DNA from: Hymenobacter sp. HSC-4F20
GTDB taxonomy: Bacteria > Bacteroidota > Bacteroidia > Cytophagales > Hymenobacteraceae
Assembly: GCF_019599275.1 (NCBI RefSeq)
Contig: NZ_JAHZTD010000001.1
Coordinates: forward strand, 310,001-374,000
DNA: 64,000 nt
Reading direction: 5' to 3'
The notes beneath the pieces are model-generated. The model did not search any database. It was not told the origin of the DNA and was given only the letters and a program-made list of their open reading frames with translations. The translations under genes and the position numbers were made by a program. Shown piece after piece: positions 52,201 through 60,433 of the stretch; positions within the stretch are counted from its first letter, which is position 1; the number at the start of each line of letters is the position of its first letter.

Positions 52201-53082
52201 TTACCGCGCAAAGTAGTGACCCTGCTCCAAATCTGCCAGGAGACCGGGCTGGGTGGGGTGCCAGTTCAATAGCTGTTGGGTGAGGCTGCTGGAGGCCACT
52301 ATATCCAGTCCGACAAAGCGCGCCATCCAGCCAAAATGATCGGGGGCTTGCTCCGGCGATATGGAAACGGCGGGTAGGTTGAGGTGACGGCCAATGACGG
52401 CGGCAATGTTGCGCAGTGAGATGCCTTCGTCGGCTGCCCCGTGGTACCGGGCGCCGGTAGTTGCCTGCTCCAGGGCCAGGCGGTAGAGGCGGGCAGCATC
52501 AAGCCGGTGCACGGCAGGCCAGCGGTTGAGCCCTTCGCCCACATACGCCGCCACCCCAGTTCGGCGGGCAATATCGATGAGAGTCGGCACGAAGCCATGG
52601 TCGCCACGGTCATGCACAGAGGCCGCCAGGCGGATTACCGCGACCCGTACTCCCTGGGCTGCCAGTTCCAGCGCCGCCACTTCCGACATGCGGGGGGAGG
52701 CGGCCGGGTTGTCTTGTTCGGTGGCGGGGCGGCCCAGGGTAAAGCCGGCTAGCCCAGCCGTAACCAGCAGGGGGCGGTCAGAGCCAACGAGCACCCCACC
52801 CAGGGCCTCAATGGCATTGCGGTCGGTCTGCCCGGCCGTTTCGTAGGCGAGAAAATCATGATTGAAAGCTGTGTGGATGACGCCCTCGGAGGCAGCTGCG
52901 CCGCGCCGTAGGCTGTCGAGGTCATCGAGCGACCCGCGGTGCACCTCAGCGCCAGCGGCGGCTATGGCCCGAGCAGATTCCTCGGAGCGGGCGAGGCCGA
53001 GCACCTGATGGCCTGCACCTAATAATTCCTGAACGATGGCCGTGCCAATGAAGCCCGAAGCGCCGGTGACGAAAACACGCAT
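52201..53082 (-). CDS. NAD(P)-dependent extended-SDR epimerase/dehydratase
   Basis: A 293-residue extended SDR of the NmrA/epimerase-like type. The Rossmann motif is VTGASGFIGTAIV at the very start, followed by GLARSEESARAI for cofactor selection, SLDDLDSLRRGAAASEGVIHTAF and NRWPAVHRLDAARLYRLALE. The usual YxxxK is replaced by less clear residues (EVAALELAAQ), as in many proteins of this group that act as sensors or reductases of unknown substrates. It lies 109 bases downstream of an AraC regulator on the same strand, and is the likely target of that regulator. Confidence 0.9.
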   Translation of the reverse strand: MRVFVTGASGFIGTAIVQELLGAGHQVLGLARSEESARAIAAAGAEVHRGSLDDLDSLRRGAAASEGVIHTAFNHDFLAYETAGQTDRNAIEALGGVLVGSDRPLLVTAGLAGFTLGRPATEQDNPAASPRMSEVAALELAAQGVRVAVIRLAASVHDRGDHGFVPTLIDIARRTGVAAYVGEGLNRWPAVHRLDAARLYRLALEQATTGARYHGAADEGISLRNIAAVIGRHLNLPAVSISPEQAPDHFGWMARFVGLDIVASSSLTQQLLNWHPTQPGLLADLEQGHYFAR

Positions 53083-53191
53083 GTGTGTGGTCCTTTAGAA
53101 GTTTGTAGTACTTACTTCACAAAGGTCCGGAGGGAGGGAGCGGCGAGTTTGCGCGAGTCAATCCATCTACTGCATTATTCAAACAATTTGA

Positions 53192-54121
53192 CTACCCCCG
53201 GAAGTCGCCTGGGGTTAGGGTAGTCTGTCGCTTAAAGAAGTTGCATAAATGCGCTACATCGGTAAACCCTAGGCTATCGGCAATTTCCGAGACGGTCCAG
53301 TTGGTTTGCTTGAGTAGCAGCTTGGCTTCCTGGGCCACCCGGTTGCTAATCAGTGCGGTGGTAGTGTGGCCGGTAGTTTCTTTCAGCACCCGGTTAAGGT
53401 GGTTAACGTGCACGGCCATCTGGTCGGCGTACTCTTTGGCCGTGCGCAGGCGCAACTGCTGCTGCGGAGTGGCCAGCGGAAACTGCCGTTCCAGCAGCTC
53501 ACCAAACAGGGCGGTTACCCGAGCTGCCGCGTTGTGCGCGGGTGCCTGGGCCGGAACGGGCTGCAGCTTCTGCCCCCGATGAATCAGCTCCCAGAGGTAG
53601 GTGCGCAGCAGGTCATACTTATAGGCGTAGTCGGAGGAGATTTCCTCGGCCATCTTCTGAAAAATAGCCGCACTGGCCGCGTAGTCGGCGCTGCTTACCT
53701 CCAGGACCGGACAGCTACCCGGCTGAAAAATCGGGAGCTCCTCCAGCGCCACACCGCTGCGGGAGGGGCGCATGAACTCCTCGGTGAAGATGCAGAAGTA
53801 GCCGGACTGGTTTAGGTCGTGGGGCAGCCAGCGGTAGGGCACCCGGGAGGTAGTAAACCACAGGGCCTGGTGCTCTACTTCCACCACTTTGTCGGCGTAC
53901 TCTATCTGGCTGCGCCCGCTCATCAGGCACAGTTTGTAAAACTCCTGCCGCTGAAAGGACATGGCCGGCCGGTTGGGGTAGCTGCGCATCAGGTCCTCCA
54001 TTGTGAAGATGTTGAAGTGCCCTACTTCCCGGGGCCTTTCCACGGGCAGCCCCGCACCGGCAGCTACCCCCATCATCGTCGGAAACTTCGTGTAAAACTC
54101 TTCAAGCCGGGTGGGTTTCAT
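53192..54121 (-). CDS. AraC-family transcriptional regulator
   Basis: A 309-residue regulator. The N-terminal cupin-like ligand domain (about 20-180) contains MSGRSQIEYADKVVEVEHQALWFTTSRVPYRW. The C-terminal double helix-turn-helix (about 200-309) includes LLKQTNWTVSEIADSLGF and NFFKRQTTLTPGDFRG, and the inter-motif helix of AraC proteins. It probably controls the epimerase gene downstream; the ligand is unknown. An exact -7 box lies about 20 bases before its ATG. Confidence 0.92.
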   Translation of the reverse strand: MKPTRLEEFYTKFPTMMGVAAGAGLPVERPREVGHFNIFTMEDLMRSYPNRPAMSFQRQEFYKLCLMSGRSQIEYADKVVEVEHQALWFTTSRVPYRWLPHDLNQSGYFCIFTEEFMRPSRSGVALEELPIFQPGSCPVLEVSSADYAASAAIFQKMAEEISSDYAYKYDLLRTYLWELIHRGQKLQPVPAQAPAHNAAARVTALFGELLERQFPLATPQQQLRLRTAKEYADQMAVHVNHLNRVLKETTGHTTTALISNRVAQEAKLLLKQTNWTVSEIADSLGFTDVAHLCNFFKRQTTLTPGDFRG

Positions 54122-54140
54122 AACAGGCAGCTGTAAGAAT

Positions 54141-54148
54141 CAAATATA
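54141..54148 (-). promoter_or_regulatory. Candidate -7 promoter box of the AraC gene
   Basis: TATATTTG on the minus strand matches TAnnTTTG, 20 bases upstream of the start codon, implying a very short leader. Confidence 0.5.
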
Positions 54149-54271
54149 GCTGATCGTCATCATCAGGTTATGCGCTTGCTCGTTTTCTAACTGCGGCTCA
54201 ACCTGTCGGCAGTGTTGTCCAGCAAATGGAGCGGCGGAAGAGTAGCTGCCCAAGCGTCCACGCAGCCCGCA

Positions 54272-54808
54272 TCAGATACCGGTGGGCTTACCGTCGATGC
54301 TGCGGGCGTTGCGGTTGTGCCAGTACTGCGCTACCTGCTCGGGGCCGCGCTTTTCCATGTAGTCGTTTAGCTCGTGGCGCTCGGCCCGGTAGTCGAAGAA
54401 CGGCACCGCCATGCCGCAGGAGGTTTGCACCAGGTCCGCCTCTACCACTACTATCTGCCGGGAGCCGGGTAGGGGTGGGAACAGGGGGAGCAGCTCGGCC
54501 CACTCTACGTCGCGCGGGTGGTACACGGTGGCGGTGCCGTAAATGCGCAAGATGTTGGGCTTGCCCTGGAAGGCGCACCACATCAGGGTAATGCGGTTTG
54601 CCTCCAGTAGGTGGGCGGCGGTTTCGTTGCCGCTACCGGTCAGGTTCAGCCAGGCCACGCGGTTGGCATCGAGCACGCGCAGCGTATCCTGGCCCTTAGG
54701 CGAGATGTTGACGCGCCCATCCGCGGCGGCCGTGCCCACGAAGAAGATGTGCTGCTGCTCGATAAAGGCCTGGGTGTCGGCACTAATGGCGGGGTATTGC
54801 TTGCCCAT
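54272..54808 (-). CDS. Pyridoxamine 5'-phosphate oxidase-fold protein
   Basis: A 178-residue flavin-binding split-barrel protein. Blocks are IEQQHIFFVGTAAADGRVNISPKG, WLNLTGSGNETAAHL, ITLMWCAFQGKPNILRIYGTA and a C-terminal SCGMAVPFFDY plus a helix with NDYMEK. This is the PNPOx-like branch that binds FMN or F420-like cofactors but is not involved in vitamin B6 synthesis. It probably reduces an unknown small molecule in the cytosol. Monocistronic. Confidence 0.9.
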   Translation of the reverse strand: MGKQYPAISADTQAFIEQQHIFFVGTAAADGRVNISPKGQDTLRVLDANRVAWLNLTGSGNETAAHLLEANRITLMWCAFQGKPNILRIYGTATVYHPRDVEWAELLPLFPPLPGSRQIVVVEADLVQTSCGMAVPFFDYRAERHELNDYMEKRGPEQVAQYWHNRNARSIDGKPTGI

Positions 54809-55550
54809 GCGAAGAAACGTTTAGCGGGTGAGCAAGGTAGGGTTGTCGGGCGTCGGGGGCAAGCCTGTCCTTAAGGCTGGTCACGAGTTACGTTGCTCAG
54901 GAGACTTTCTGGCCAAGGACCGGGTAGGCGTACCCGGAGCAGCTACGGCCATGAATTAGGCTGATTTTAATAGAACGAGCGACGGTCGAAGGTCGTCGGG
55001 GCCGCTGGTGGCGACATCTGATCAGAACCGCTACGTTACCTACATTGAGATGCCCGGTTTTCCCGTTGCAGCTCCGCCGGAGCACCGCACCAGATTCCGG
55101 ACCAGCCCCCGTTCTACCTTTACGGTAAGGCGCTTCGAGCGAATTTGGGTCCATAGCCGATAACTGTAAAAATTAAGGGTAGGCACTCGGGAGCATCTGG
55201 TCGCTTTGGCTTAGGGGATAAGGTAGTTAGCAGGAAAGGAAAACGCCCTGGTAGGCACCAGGGCGTTTGTGTGCTAAGCATAAAAAAGCACTTCTGGCAG
55301 CGTGAGTTTAGGGAAGCATAACTTATGATTAGCAAAGGTGTGGAGGTGTTGTCTCAACTGCTCCATTAGCAACGAGCTAGTACCATGCCGTTTGGATAAA
55401 TCCAGGGTGGCGCTACCCTTTTGATAGGGAGACGTAGTCTCTTGCTATGGCTAATTGCGAACTGTCATTTCCTGTTGCTACCCTTGTTCCCTTGGTCACA
55501 ATGCCAACTAAAGGTTACTTCTGTAACGGGTTGGAGCCGGGTATTAGTAA
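54809..55550. other. Long intergenic region
   Basis: About 740 bases without a supported gene. It contains one hairpin terminator (55241-55268) not attached to an obvious gene, which hints that a gene once lay here. Short frames on both strands show no recognisable content. Confidence 0.45.
55241..55268. terminator. Orphan hairpin terminator
   Basis: AAACGCCCTGGT / ACCAGGGCGTTT perfect 12-bp stem, four-base loop. Same stem core as the terminator at 51583-51612, but no gene ends close by. Confidence 0.65.
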
Positions 55551-56009
55551 TCAGAGAAGCTTTTCCTGAATAGCGACGGGAAAAGCCTGGTTCTTATCAT
55601 ACTCTACAAAGGCCAGGTAGAGCTTCTCGTTGCTGAACCGAGCTAGCTTGCTGATGCCTACCCCACCAAACAGACCCAAGACCAAGCCCCAGCCGAGCGG
55701 TGTCACCGTAACAGTTGTGGTGCCACCAGTACCGTCACTCTTTGAACCAGTTTGGGAGGCTATAAAACCAGTGACCACAGCCCCGGTCCCAACCCAAAGG
55801 GCACCGCCAGTCTGGTGCTTAGCAAAGAGGCGAATTACTTCGGTAGCTTGTTCATTGCCAGCGTAACGCCGGTAGAGGTATTTCTTATAGTTCTCGGTTA
55901 CTTCCTTCGGTTTGAGCAGGGGCCCGGCAGGAGCAGTTTGGGCTTTACCGGCGAGCGAAAAAGAAAGAAGCAGTGAAAGCATAATAACACTGCGGCGTAA
56001 AAAGGGCAT
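55551..56009 (-). CDS. Secreted hypothetical protein
   Basis: A 152-residue protein with a signal peptide (residues 1-24, ending near AGKAQT). A charged helical part (VTENYKKYLYRRYAGNEQA) is followed by two Gly-rich hydrophobic segments (ALWVGTGAVVTGFIAS and LGWGLVLGLFGGVGISKLAR), then a polar tail. The two hydrophobic segments suggest insertion in, or close contact with, a membrane after export. I do not recognise the family. Monocistronic. Confidence 0.72.
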   Translation of the reverse strand: MPFLRRSVIMLSLLLSFSLAGKAQTAPAGPLLKPKEVTENYKKYLYRRYAGNEQATEVIRLFAKHQTGGALWVGTGAVVTGFIASQTGSKSDGTGGTTTVTVTPLGWGLVLGLFGGVGISKLARFSNEKLYLAFVEYDKNQAFPVAIQEKLL

Positions 56010-56302
56010 GATGGGCTAAATGTGAAGATAAAGTGAAAAACAAAAATGAAGGTATAACGAAAGGCGCTTGCTGAGGCTGGATTACCTAACTTTAAGTTGC
56101 AGAGGTCGGGGTGCAAGCTTTTGTGGCGCCGGTGGCTTCCAGGAGCAGCAAGGGACTGCCGCTGCGCAGATGCAGCGAGGTCTGTAGGGCATGCCTGGAC
56201 GCGACTAGCAACGGGCAAAAGGAAGTGTTAGGCTCGGGGCCTTAGCCGGGGTAGTAAAAATCGGCAGGTGCGAGGCGGCAAGCACCGAGTGGCGTCGGGG
56301 CC

Positions 56303-56416
56303 TTATGGAAACAGCCACTCGGCCAGCCAGGCAAACAAGTCAGCCAGTAGGCCATCCAGCAGCAGACTGCCCAGCCAGTGCCAGAACGTTTTCAGGGTAC
56401 TCAGTAAATCAATCAT
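56303..56416 (-). CDS. Unannotated 37-residue Trp/Leu-rich peptide
   Basis: A 37-codon frame beginning with the ATG at 56416. That ATG lies inside the end of the PH-domain gene (overlap ATGATTGA), so it would be translationally coupled. The product starts MIDLLSTLKTFWHWLGSLLL and ends LFAWLAEWLFP: five Trp, many Leu, few charges, with an amphipathic pattern. A hairpin CCGAGTGGC / GCCACTCGG (56285-56322) spans its stop codon. Size and composition resemble small membrane peptides, including hydrophobic toxins, but there is no functional evidence. Confidence 0.5.
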   Translation of the reverse strand: MIDLLSTLKTFWHWLGSLLLDGLLADLFAWLAEWLFP

Positions 56417-56810
56417 GACGAATAGCAGGATTAAGCCGAAGCAGCGCAGCCAGAAATCCGGCCTGATCGGCCGGCGAGACTAACACGGAATCATACTTGC
56501 CGTAGCGAATTTCCAGTCGGTCAAGCGACAGGGCCGGGGAGCTAAGCGGATTGCGGGTAGGTCTGATGCGGGTAATCTGCTGCACGGGCACCTGCCAGGC
56601 CAGCGGGCCACACACAATAAGTACTTCTGATTCCGTGATGGTGTAGCGGGTATGCAGCAGTAAGGACAAAATAAAGGTCAGCGGGAAGATCAGGGTAAGG
56701 GCCGGAACCCACCGCCCATCCCGGATCATAAGGCCGCCTATTCCTGCCAATAGCAGCAGGATAGAGCCGAGCAGCCACCAGCTGATTTTTGATTTAAATA
56801 CCTGATGCAT
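56409..56810 (-). CDS. PH-domain (YyaB/bPH_4-like) membrane protein
   Basis: A 133-residue protein with two N-terminal membrane segments (WWLLGSILLLLAGIGGLMI and ALTLIFPLTFILSLLL), then a bacterial PH-like domain: YTITESEVLIVCGP, VPVQQITRIRPTRNPLSSPALSLDRLEIRYGKYDSVLVSP and FLAALLRLNP at the end. This is the YyaB/bPH_4 pattern, a family of unknown function. The stop codon overlaps the start of the 37-residue ORF by eight bases. Confidence 0.85.
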   Translation of the reverse strand: MHQVFKSKISWWLLGSILLLLAGIGGLMIRDGRWVPALTLIFPLTFILSLLLHTRYTITESEVLIVCGPLAWQVPVQQITRIRPTRNPLSSPALSLDRLEIRYGKYDSVLVSPADQAGFLAALLRLNPAIRHD

Positions 56811-56933
56811 AGTAGAAGCGCAAGTAACCGAAAAACCCGACGATTACCAGCATCTGGCCGTTTTCCTGCGGGGGCTTTTGTGTACATCGTAGGGCCGAGT
56901 AGGTTTTCTGGCTGCCTGTCGTACGCAGGTAGA

Positions 56934-57320
56934 AAGATCGGCAAGATAAAAACGGTTAAAAAACGGGGTCAGGCAGCTTTTGCGGAGTTAGTTAGCGTGG
57001 CCCAGCCCAGCGGAGGTGCCTACGAAACGGGAAGGCCGGAGCCGAAAATAGAAACGGTAATTCAGATTGCGCAGCATTTTGACTTATCCGTTAACCTGCT
57101 ATTAACCAATGGCTGTACCGCAGATGACCTCTATGAGGTTGAGCAATACCAGCCGACGCTACTAGCGGCACCCGCCGCGCGGGAGCAAGCCGCCAGCCAC
57201 CCAGGACCAGCGCCCGCCGCGCCCTTCGTACCCGCCGCCCCACTGCTCGAATGCATGGTGCGCCGCCACGAGGCGGCCTACCACGGCGCACTACTTTCCC
57301 TGCTGTTACTGCCCCAGCTT
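56934..57320 (+). pseudogene. Truncated XRE-family regulator
   Basis: A reading frame without a plausible start that contains KIGKIKTVKKRG, AAFAELVSVAQPSGGAYETG and RPEPKIETVIQIAQHFDLSV, the helix-turn-helix of an XRE (Cro/CI) regulator. The helix before it lacks one or two residues compared with the family. Further on, APFVPAAPLLECMVRRHEA and LLPQL resemble the start of the LexA/S24-like C-terminal domain seen in Bacteroidota regulators. The coding sequence stops there where it meets the 3' end of the SpoIIAA-like gene on the other strand, so the C-terminal domain is lost. Confidence 0.55.
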
Positions 57321-57790
57321 AGACCAACAGCAGCGCCAAGCACCGCGCCAGCCGCCCATTCCTCTTGCAGCTCAGCCTCAACCGCAGGGTAGTACTGGCC
57401 CACCAGCCAATCGAGAGCAGCAGGCAAGGAAGAAAAAAACTGAATGTCGTAGTGCATGAAGTGGCGGCCGGTGCGAATCAGGCTTTCCACCACCAATTGG
57501 TTGTACACGTCAGTGGCAGGTAGCACCAGGCCCACCTGCCCCAGAGCTGGTACCGACACGCGCGGAATCCACTGGGTGGCCAACCACAACTGGTCCTCGA
57601 TGCTGACAGGGGGTAGCTCGTGCAGGTCAATAATAACGTCCCGGACGTCTCCCTGTTCCACTAAACAGGCCACCGAGTTCAGGCTGGCCCGGAAGCGCGT
57701 TGTGCTGTGCGTGCCCGCTCGCCACTGAATTCTGAGAAAAGCAACTTCCGGCGAATACTGGGCAATAAAATCAAAAAGGGATAATATCAT
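57278..57790 (-). CDS. SpoIIAA/STAS-like protein, third copy
   Basis: A 170-residue protein with the SpoIIAA-like layout: YSPEVAFLRIQWRAGTHS, helix, VRDVIIDLHELPPV, LGQVGLVLPATDVYNQL, and FFSSLPAALDWLVGQY. The last 30 residues (from EEWAAGAV) extend beyond the domain and overlap the truncated XRE frame on the plus strand, so the stop codon may be a new one created by the rearrangement. ATG 57790 is chosen; the frame also opens with TTG at 57799. It is far from the two copies beside the LRR kinase. Confidence 0.75.
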   Translation of the reverse strand: MILSLFDFIAQYSPEVAFLRIQWRAGTHSTTRFRASLNSVACLVEQGDVRDVIIDLHELPPVSIEDQLWLATQWIPRVSVPALGQVGLVLPATDVYNQLVVESLIRTGRHFMHYDIQFFSSLPAALDWLVGQYYPAVEAELQEEWAAGAVLGAAVGLSWGSNSRESSAPW

Positions 57791-57933
57791 AAACAGCAAC
57801 TAGCCTACTCAGGGCCAGGGGAGCCATTTACGCTAAAATCAGGTAGGTGGATTACGCAACGATGCATTGATACGGGTGAGCTTGCCCAGCAGTTGAGGCG
57901 ATGATTCAGCGCGGCGGCGCATCTTTGCCCCTG

Positions 57934-58830
57934 ATGACGATACCTGCTTCCGCCCCCAGTGCCCCAGCTTCCCGCTACCCTTCTCCGCCCGCTGCCGTCC
58001 GCTTGTTGCGCCTGAAATTCCGGGTGTTAGCGACAGTTTCTACGGAGTGGGCCTTTGCCGAAGCCTGGAAGCTGTTCACCTCCCCGCGCCGGTTGCCCGA
58101 GAAAAAGTGGGAGCCGGCCGCCTTGGCCGATGCCCATCGGTTTGAGGTGGCTACTCCCCGGGGACAGGTGGTGGCCTACGAGTGGAACCCGACCGGGAGC
58201 CGCACCGTGCTGCTGGTGCACGGCTGGGAGCATCGGGCCAGCTTCTGGGGCTACCTGGCCCGGGAGCTGGCCGCCGCCGGGTTTCGGGTAGTGGCCCTCG
58301 ATGCGCCCGCGCACGGGGCCTCGGCCGGTACGCGCGTAACGTTGCCCGCCTACGCCCGCGGGGTGCAGGCCGTTGCCGATACGTTGGGCGAGGTATATGG
58401 GGTAGTAGCGCACTCGCTGGGCGGGGCCGCTACGGCCGGGGTGCCAGTGCGGTTTAACCAGCCGCAGGGCGGTGTACTACCCCGATTGGTTCTGCTGGCC
58501 GTGCCCGGAAGCACCACGGCGGTGGCCCAACGCTTTGCGCAGCTTTTGCAACTGCCCCGGGCGGTGGTAGAGCGCATGTCGCGGTACGTGCGCGAGCAGC
58601 ACGGCCGCGAAGCCGAAAGCTTTAGCCTCATTCATACTGGCCGTACTCTGCCGGTGGGCCGCGCCCTGCTTTTCCATGACCACGACGATGCCAGCATCCC
58701 GTTCGCGGAAGCCAAGGAAATAGCGGCCAGCTGGCCCGGCCTCGACTTTCGTCCTACCACCGGCCTGGGACACAACAAAATTATGCGCGACCCGGCCGTA
58801 ATCCGGCAGGTAGTGGAGTTTCTGAAATAA
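57934..58830 (+). CDS. Alpha/beta hydrolase
   Basis: A 298-residue (309 from the alternative ATG at 57901) alpha/beta hydrolase. Oxyanion region LLVHGWEHRASFWG, nucleophile elbow VAHSLGGAAT, acid in LFHDHDDASIPF and His in GLGHNKIM. The N-terminal 60 residues are a helical extension with TVSTEWAFAEAWKLF, typical of the Bacteroidota branch of this family. Cytosolic; substrate unknown. The later ATG is preferred because CATCTTTGC, similar to a -7 box, lies just before it. Monocistronic. Confidence 0.9.
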   Translation: MTIPASAPSAPASRYPSPPAAVRLLRLKFRVLATVSTEWAFAEAWKLFTSPRRLPEKKWEPAALADAHRFEVATPRGQVVAYEWNPTGSRTVLLVHGWEHRASFWGYLARELAAAGFRVVALDAPAHGASAGTRVTLPAYARGVQAVADTLGEVYGVVAHSLGGAATAGVPVRFNQPQGGVLPRLVLLAVPGSTTAVAQRFAQLLQLPRAVVERMSRYVREQHGREAESFSLIHTGRTLPVGRALLFHDHDDASIPFAEAKEIAASWPGLDFRPTTGLGHNKIMRDPAVIRQVVEFLK

Positions 58831-58927
58831 CGTCGGGGCGCGGTTTTTTGCGTAGGCATACCTGGCGGCCCGGTGATGGAATGGCGCCACTCATGGCCGA
58901 TGCAAGTTGGCTACTACCCCCTGAAGA

Positions 58928-60382
58928 ATGAGTAACCCCGAATACGATGCCGTAGTGGTAGGTTCTGGCCCTAATGGTTTGGCCGCAGCCATTGAGTTGC
59001 AGCAGGCCGGCCTCTCGGTGCTCTTGCTGGAAGGAAGTCAGCAGCTAGGGGGCGGCTTGCGTACGGCCGAGCTGACCCTGCCCGGTTTTCACCACGATGT
59101 ATGCTCGGCTATTCACCCACTGGCTGCCGGCTCGCCCTTTTTGCAAACCCTGCCCCTGGCTCAGTACGGCCTGGAATACATTACGCCGGCAGTAGCGGCC
59201 GCGCACCCCTTCGACGACGGCTCGGCCGCCGCGGTGCTGACCAGCCTGCCCGACACGGCCCGCCGCCTTGGCACCGACGAGCAGGCCTACCGCCAGCTTC
59301 TGGAGCCCCTGGTAACTGCCTGGCCCGGCTTGGTGCAGGATGTGCTGGCGCCTTTGCAGGTGCCGCGCCACCCGCTGGATATGGCCCGGTTCGGCCTTTC
59401 GGCCCTGCAGCCGGCTACCTGGCTAACCAAGCGGTTTCAGACCAAGGAAGCGCGGGGCCTTTTTGCCGGTATGGCCGCCCACGCCATCCAGCCGCTTTCC
59501 AACCTCACTACCTCAGCCATCGGATTGGTACTCCTGACAGCAGCTCACCGCCGGGGCTGGCCCCTCCCGAAAGGGGGCTCCCAGGCCATTGCCGATGCGC
59601 TGGTGGCGCACTTCCGGGCCCTGGGCGGCACCATCGAAACGGGTACCTACGTCAGCTCGCTAAAGCAGCTGCCCGCAGCCAAAGCGGTGCTTTTTGACGT
59701 AACGCCGGCCCAATTGCTTCAGATTGCCGGCCACGGCCTTTCGGCGGTGTACCAGTGGCAGCTGCGGCGCTACCGCTACGGCATGGGCGTGTTCAAAGTT
59801 GATTGGGCGCTGGATGGCCCGATTCCTTTCACGGCGGAGGAGTGCCGACAAGCAGGTACCGTGCACCTGGGCGCCACCCTGGAGGAAATTGACGCCAGTG
59901 AAGCCGCTGCCTCACGCGGCGCCCACCCCGAGCGGCCCTTCGTTCTGTTGGCCCAGCAAAGCCTGTTCGATGCTACCCGCGCCCCGGCCGGCCAGCACAC
60001 CGCCTGGGCCTACTGCCACGTTCCGAACGGCTCCACGGTCGATATGACGGACGCCATTGAGCAGCAGGTGGAGCGCTTTGCCCCCGGCTTCCGGGACCGG
60101 ATTATCGGGCGGCACACGCTCACTACCCGCCAGCTCGAAGCTTACAACCCCAACTACGTGGGCGGCGACATCAACGGCGGCCTGCTGGATGTAACCCAGC
60201 TGTTTACCCGGCCGGCCTTGCGCGCCTCTCCCTACCGCACCTCTCAGCCCGGACTTTACCTCTGCTCCTCGGCTACGCCTCCCGGCGGCGGTGTGCACGG
60301 CATGTGCGGCTACCACGCCGCCCGCCAGGCCCTGCACGACGTGTTTCAGCTCAAGGCCAGTTCGCTTTATCAGGAGGGGTAG
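58928..60382 (+). CDS. Phytoene-dehydrogenase-like FAD oxidoreductase
   Basis: A 484-residue flavoprotein of the CrtI/PDSH-like group. The FAD dinucleotide motif VVVGSGPNGLAAAIELQQAG is near residues 8-28, followed by LLEGSQQLGGGLRT. The C-terminal FAD-contact region is GLYLCSSATPPGGGVHGMCG. It is not adjacent to carotenoid genes, and this branch includes many members of unknown substrate, so the enzyme need not act on carotenoids. Monocistronic; convergent with the J-domain gene. Confidence 0.9.
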   Translation: MSNPEYDAVVVGSGPNGLAAAIELQQAGLSVLLLEGSQQLGGGLRTAELTLPGFHHDVCSAIHPLAAGSPFLQTLPLAQYGLEYITPAVAAAHPFDDGSAAAVLTSLPDTARRLGTDEQAYRQLLEPLVTAWPGLVQDVLAPLQVPRHPLDMARFGLSALQPATWLTKRFQTKEARGLFAGMAAHAIQPLSNLTTSAIGLVLLTAAHRRGWPLPKGGSQAIADALVAHFRALGGTIETGTYVSSLKQLPAAKAVLFDVTPAQLLQIAGHGLSAVYQWQLRRYRYGMGVFKVDWALDGPIPFTAEECRQAGTVHLGATLEEIDASEAAASRGAHPERPFVLLAQQSLFDATRAPAGQHTAWAYCHVPNGSTVDMTDAIEQQVERFAPGFRDRIIGRHTLTTRQLEAYNPNYVGGDINGGLLDVTQLFTRPALRASPYRTSQPGLYLCSSATPPGGGVHGMCGYHAARQALHDVFQLKASSLYQEG

Positions 60383-60433
60383 GCGTGGGCTTCGCATACG
60401 GCATTATCGCGCCGGATCCGCGGCTCGTCTGCT

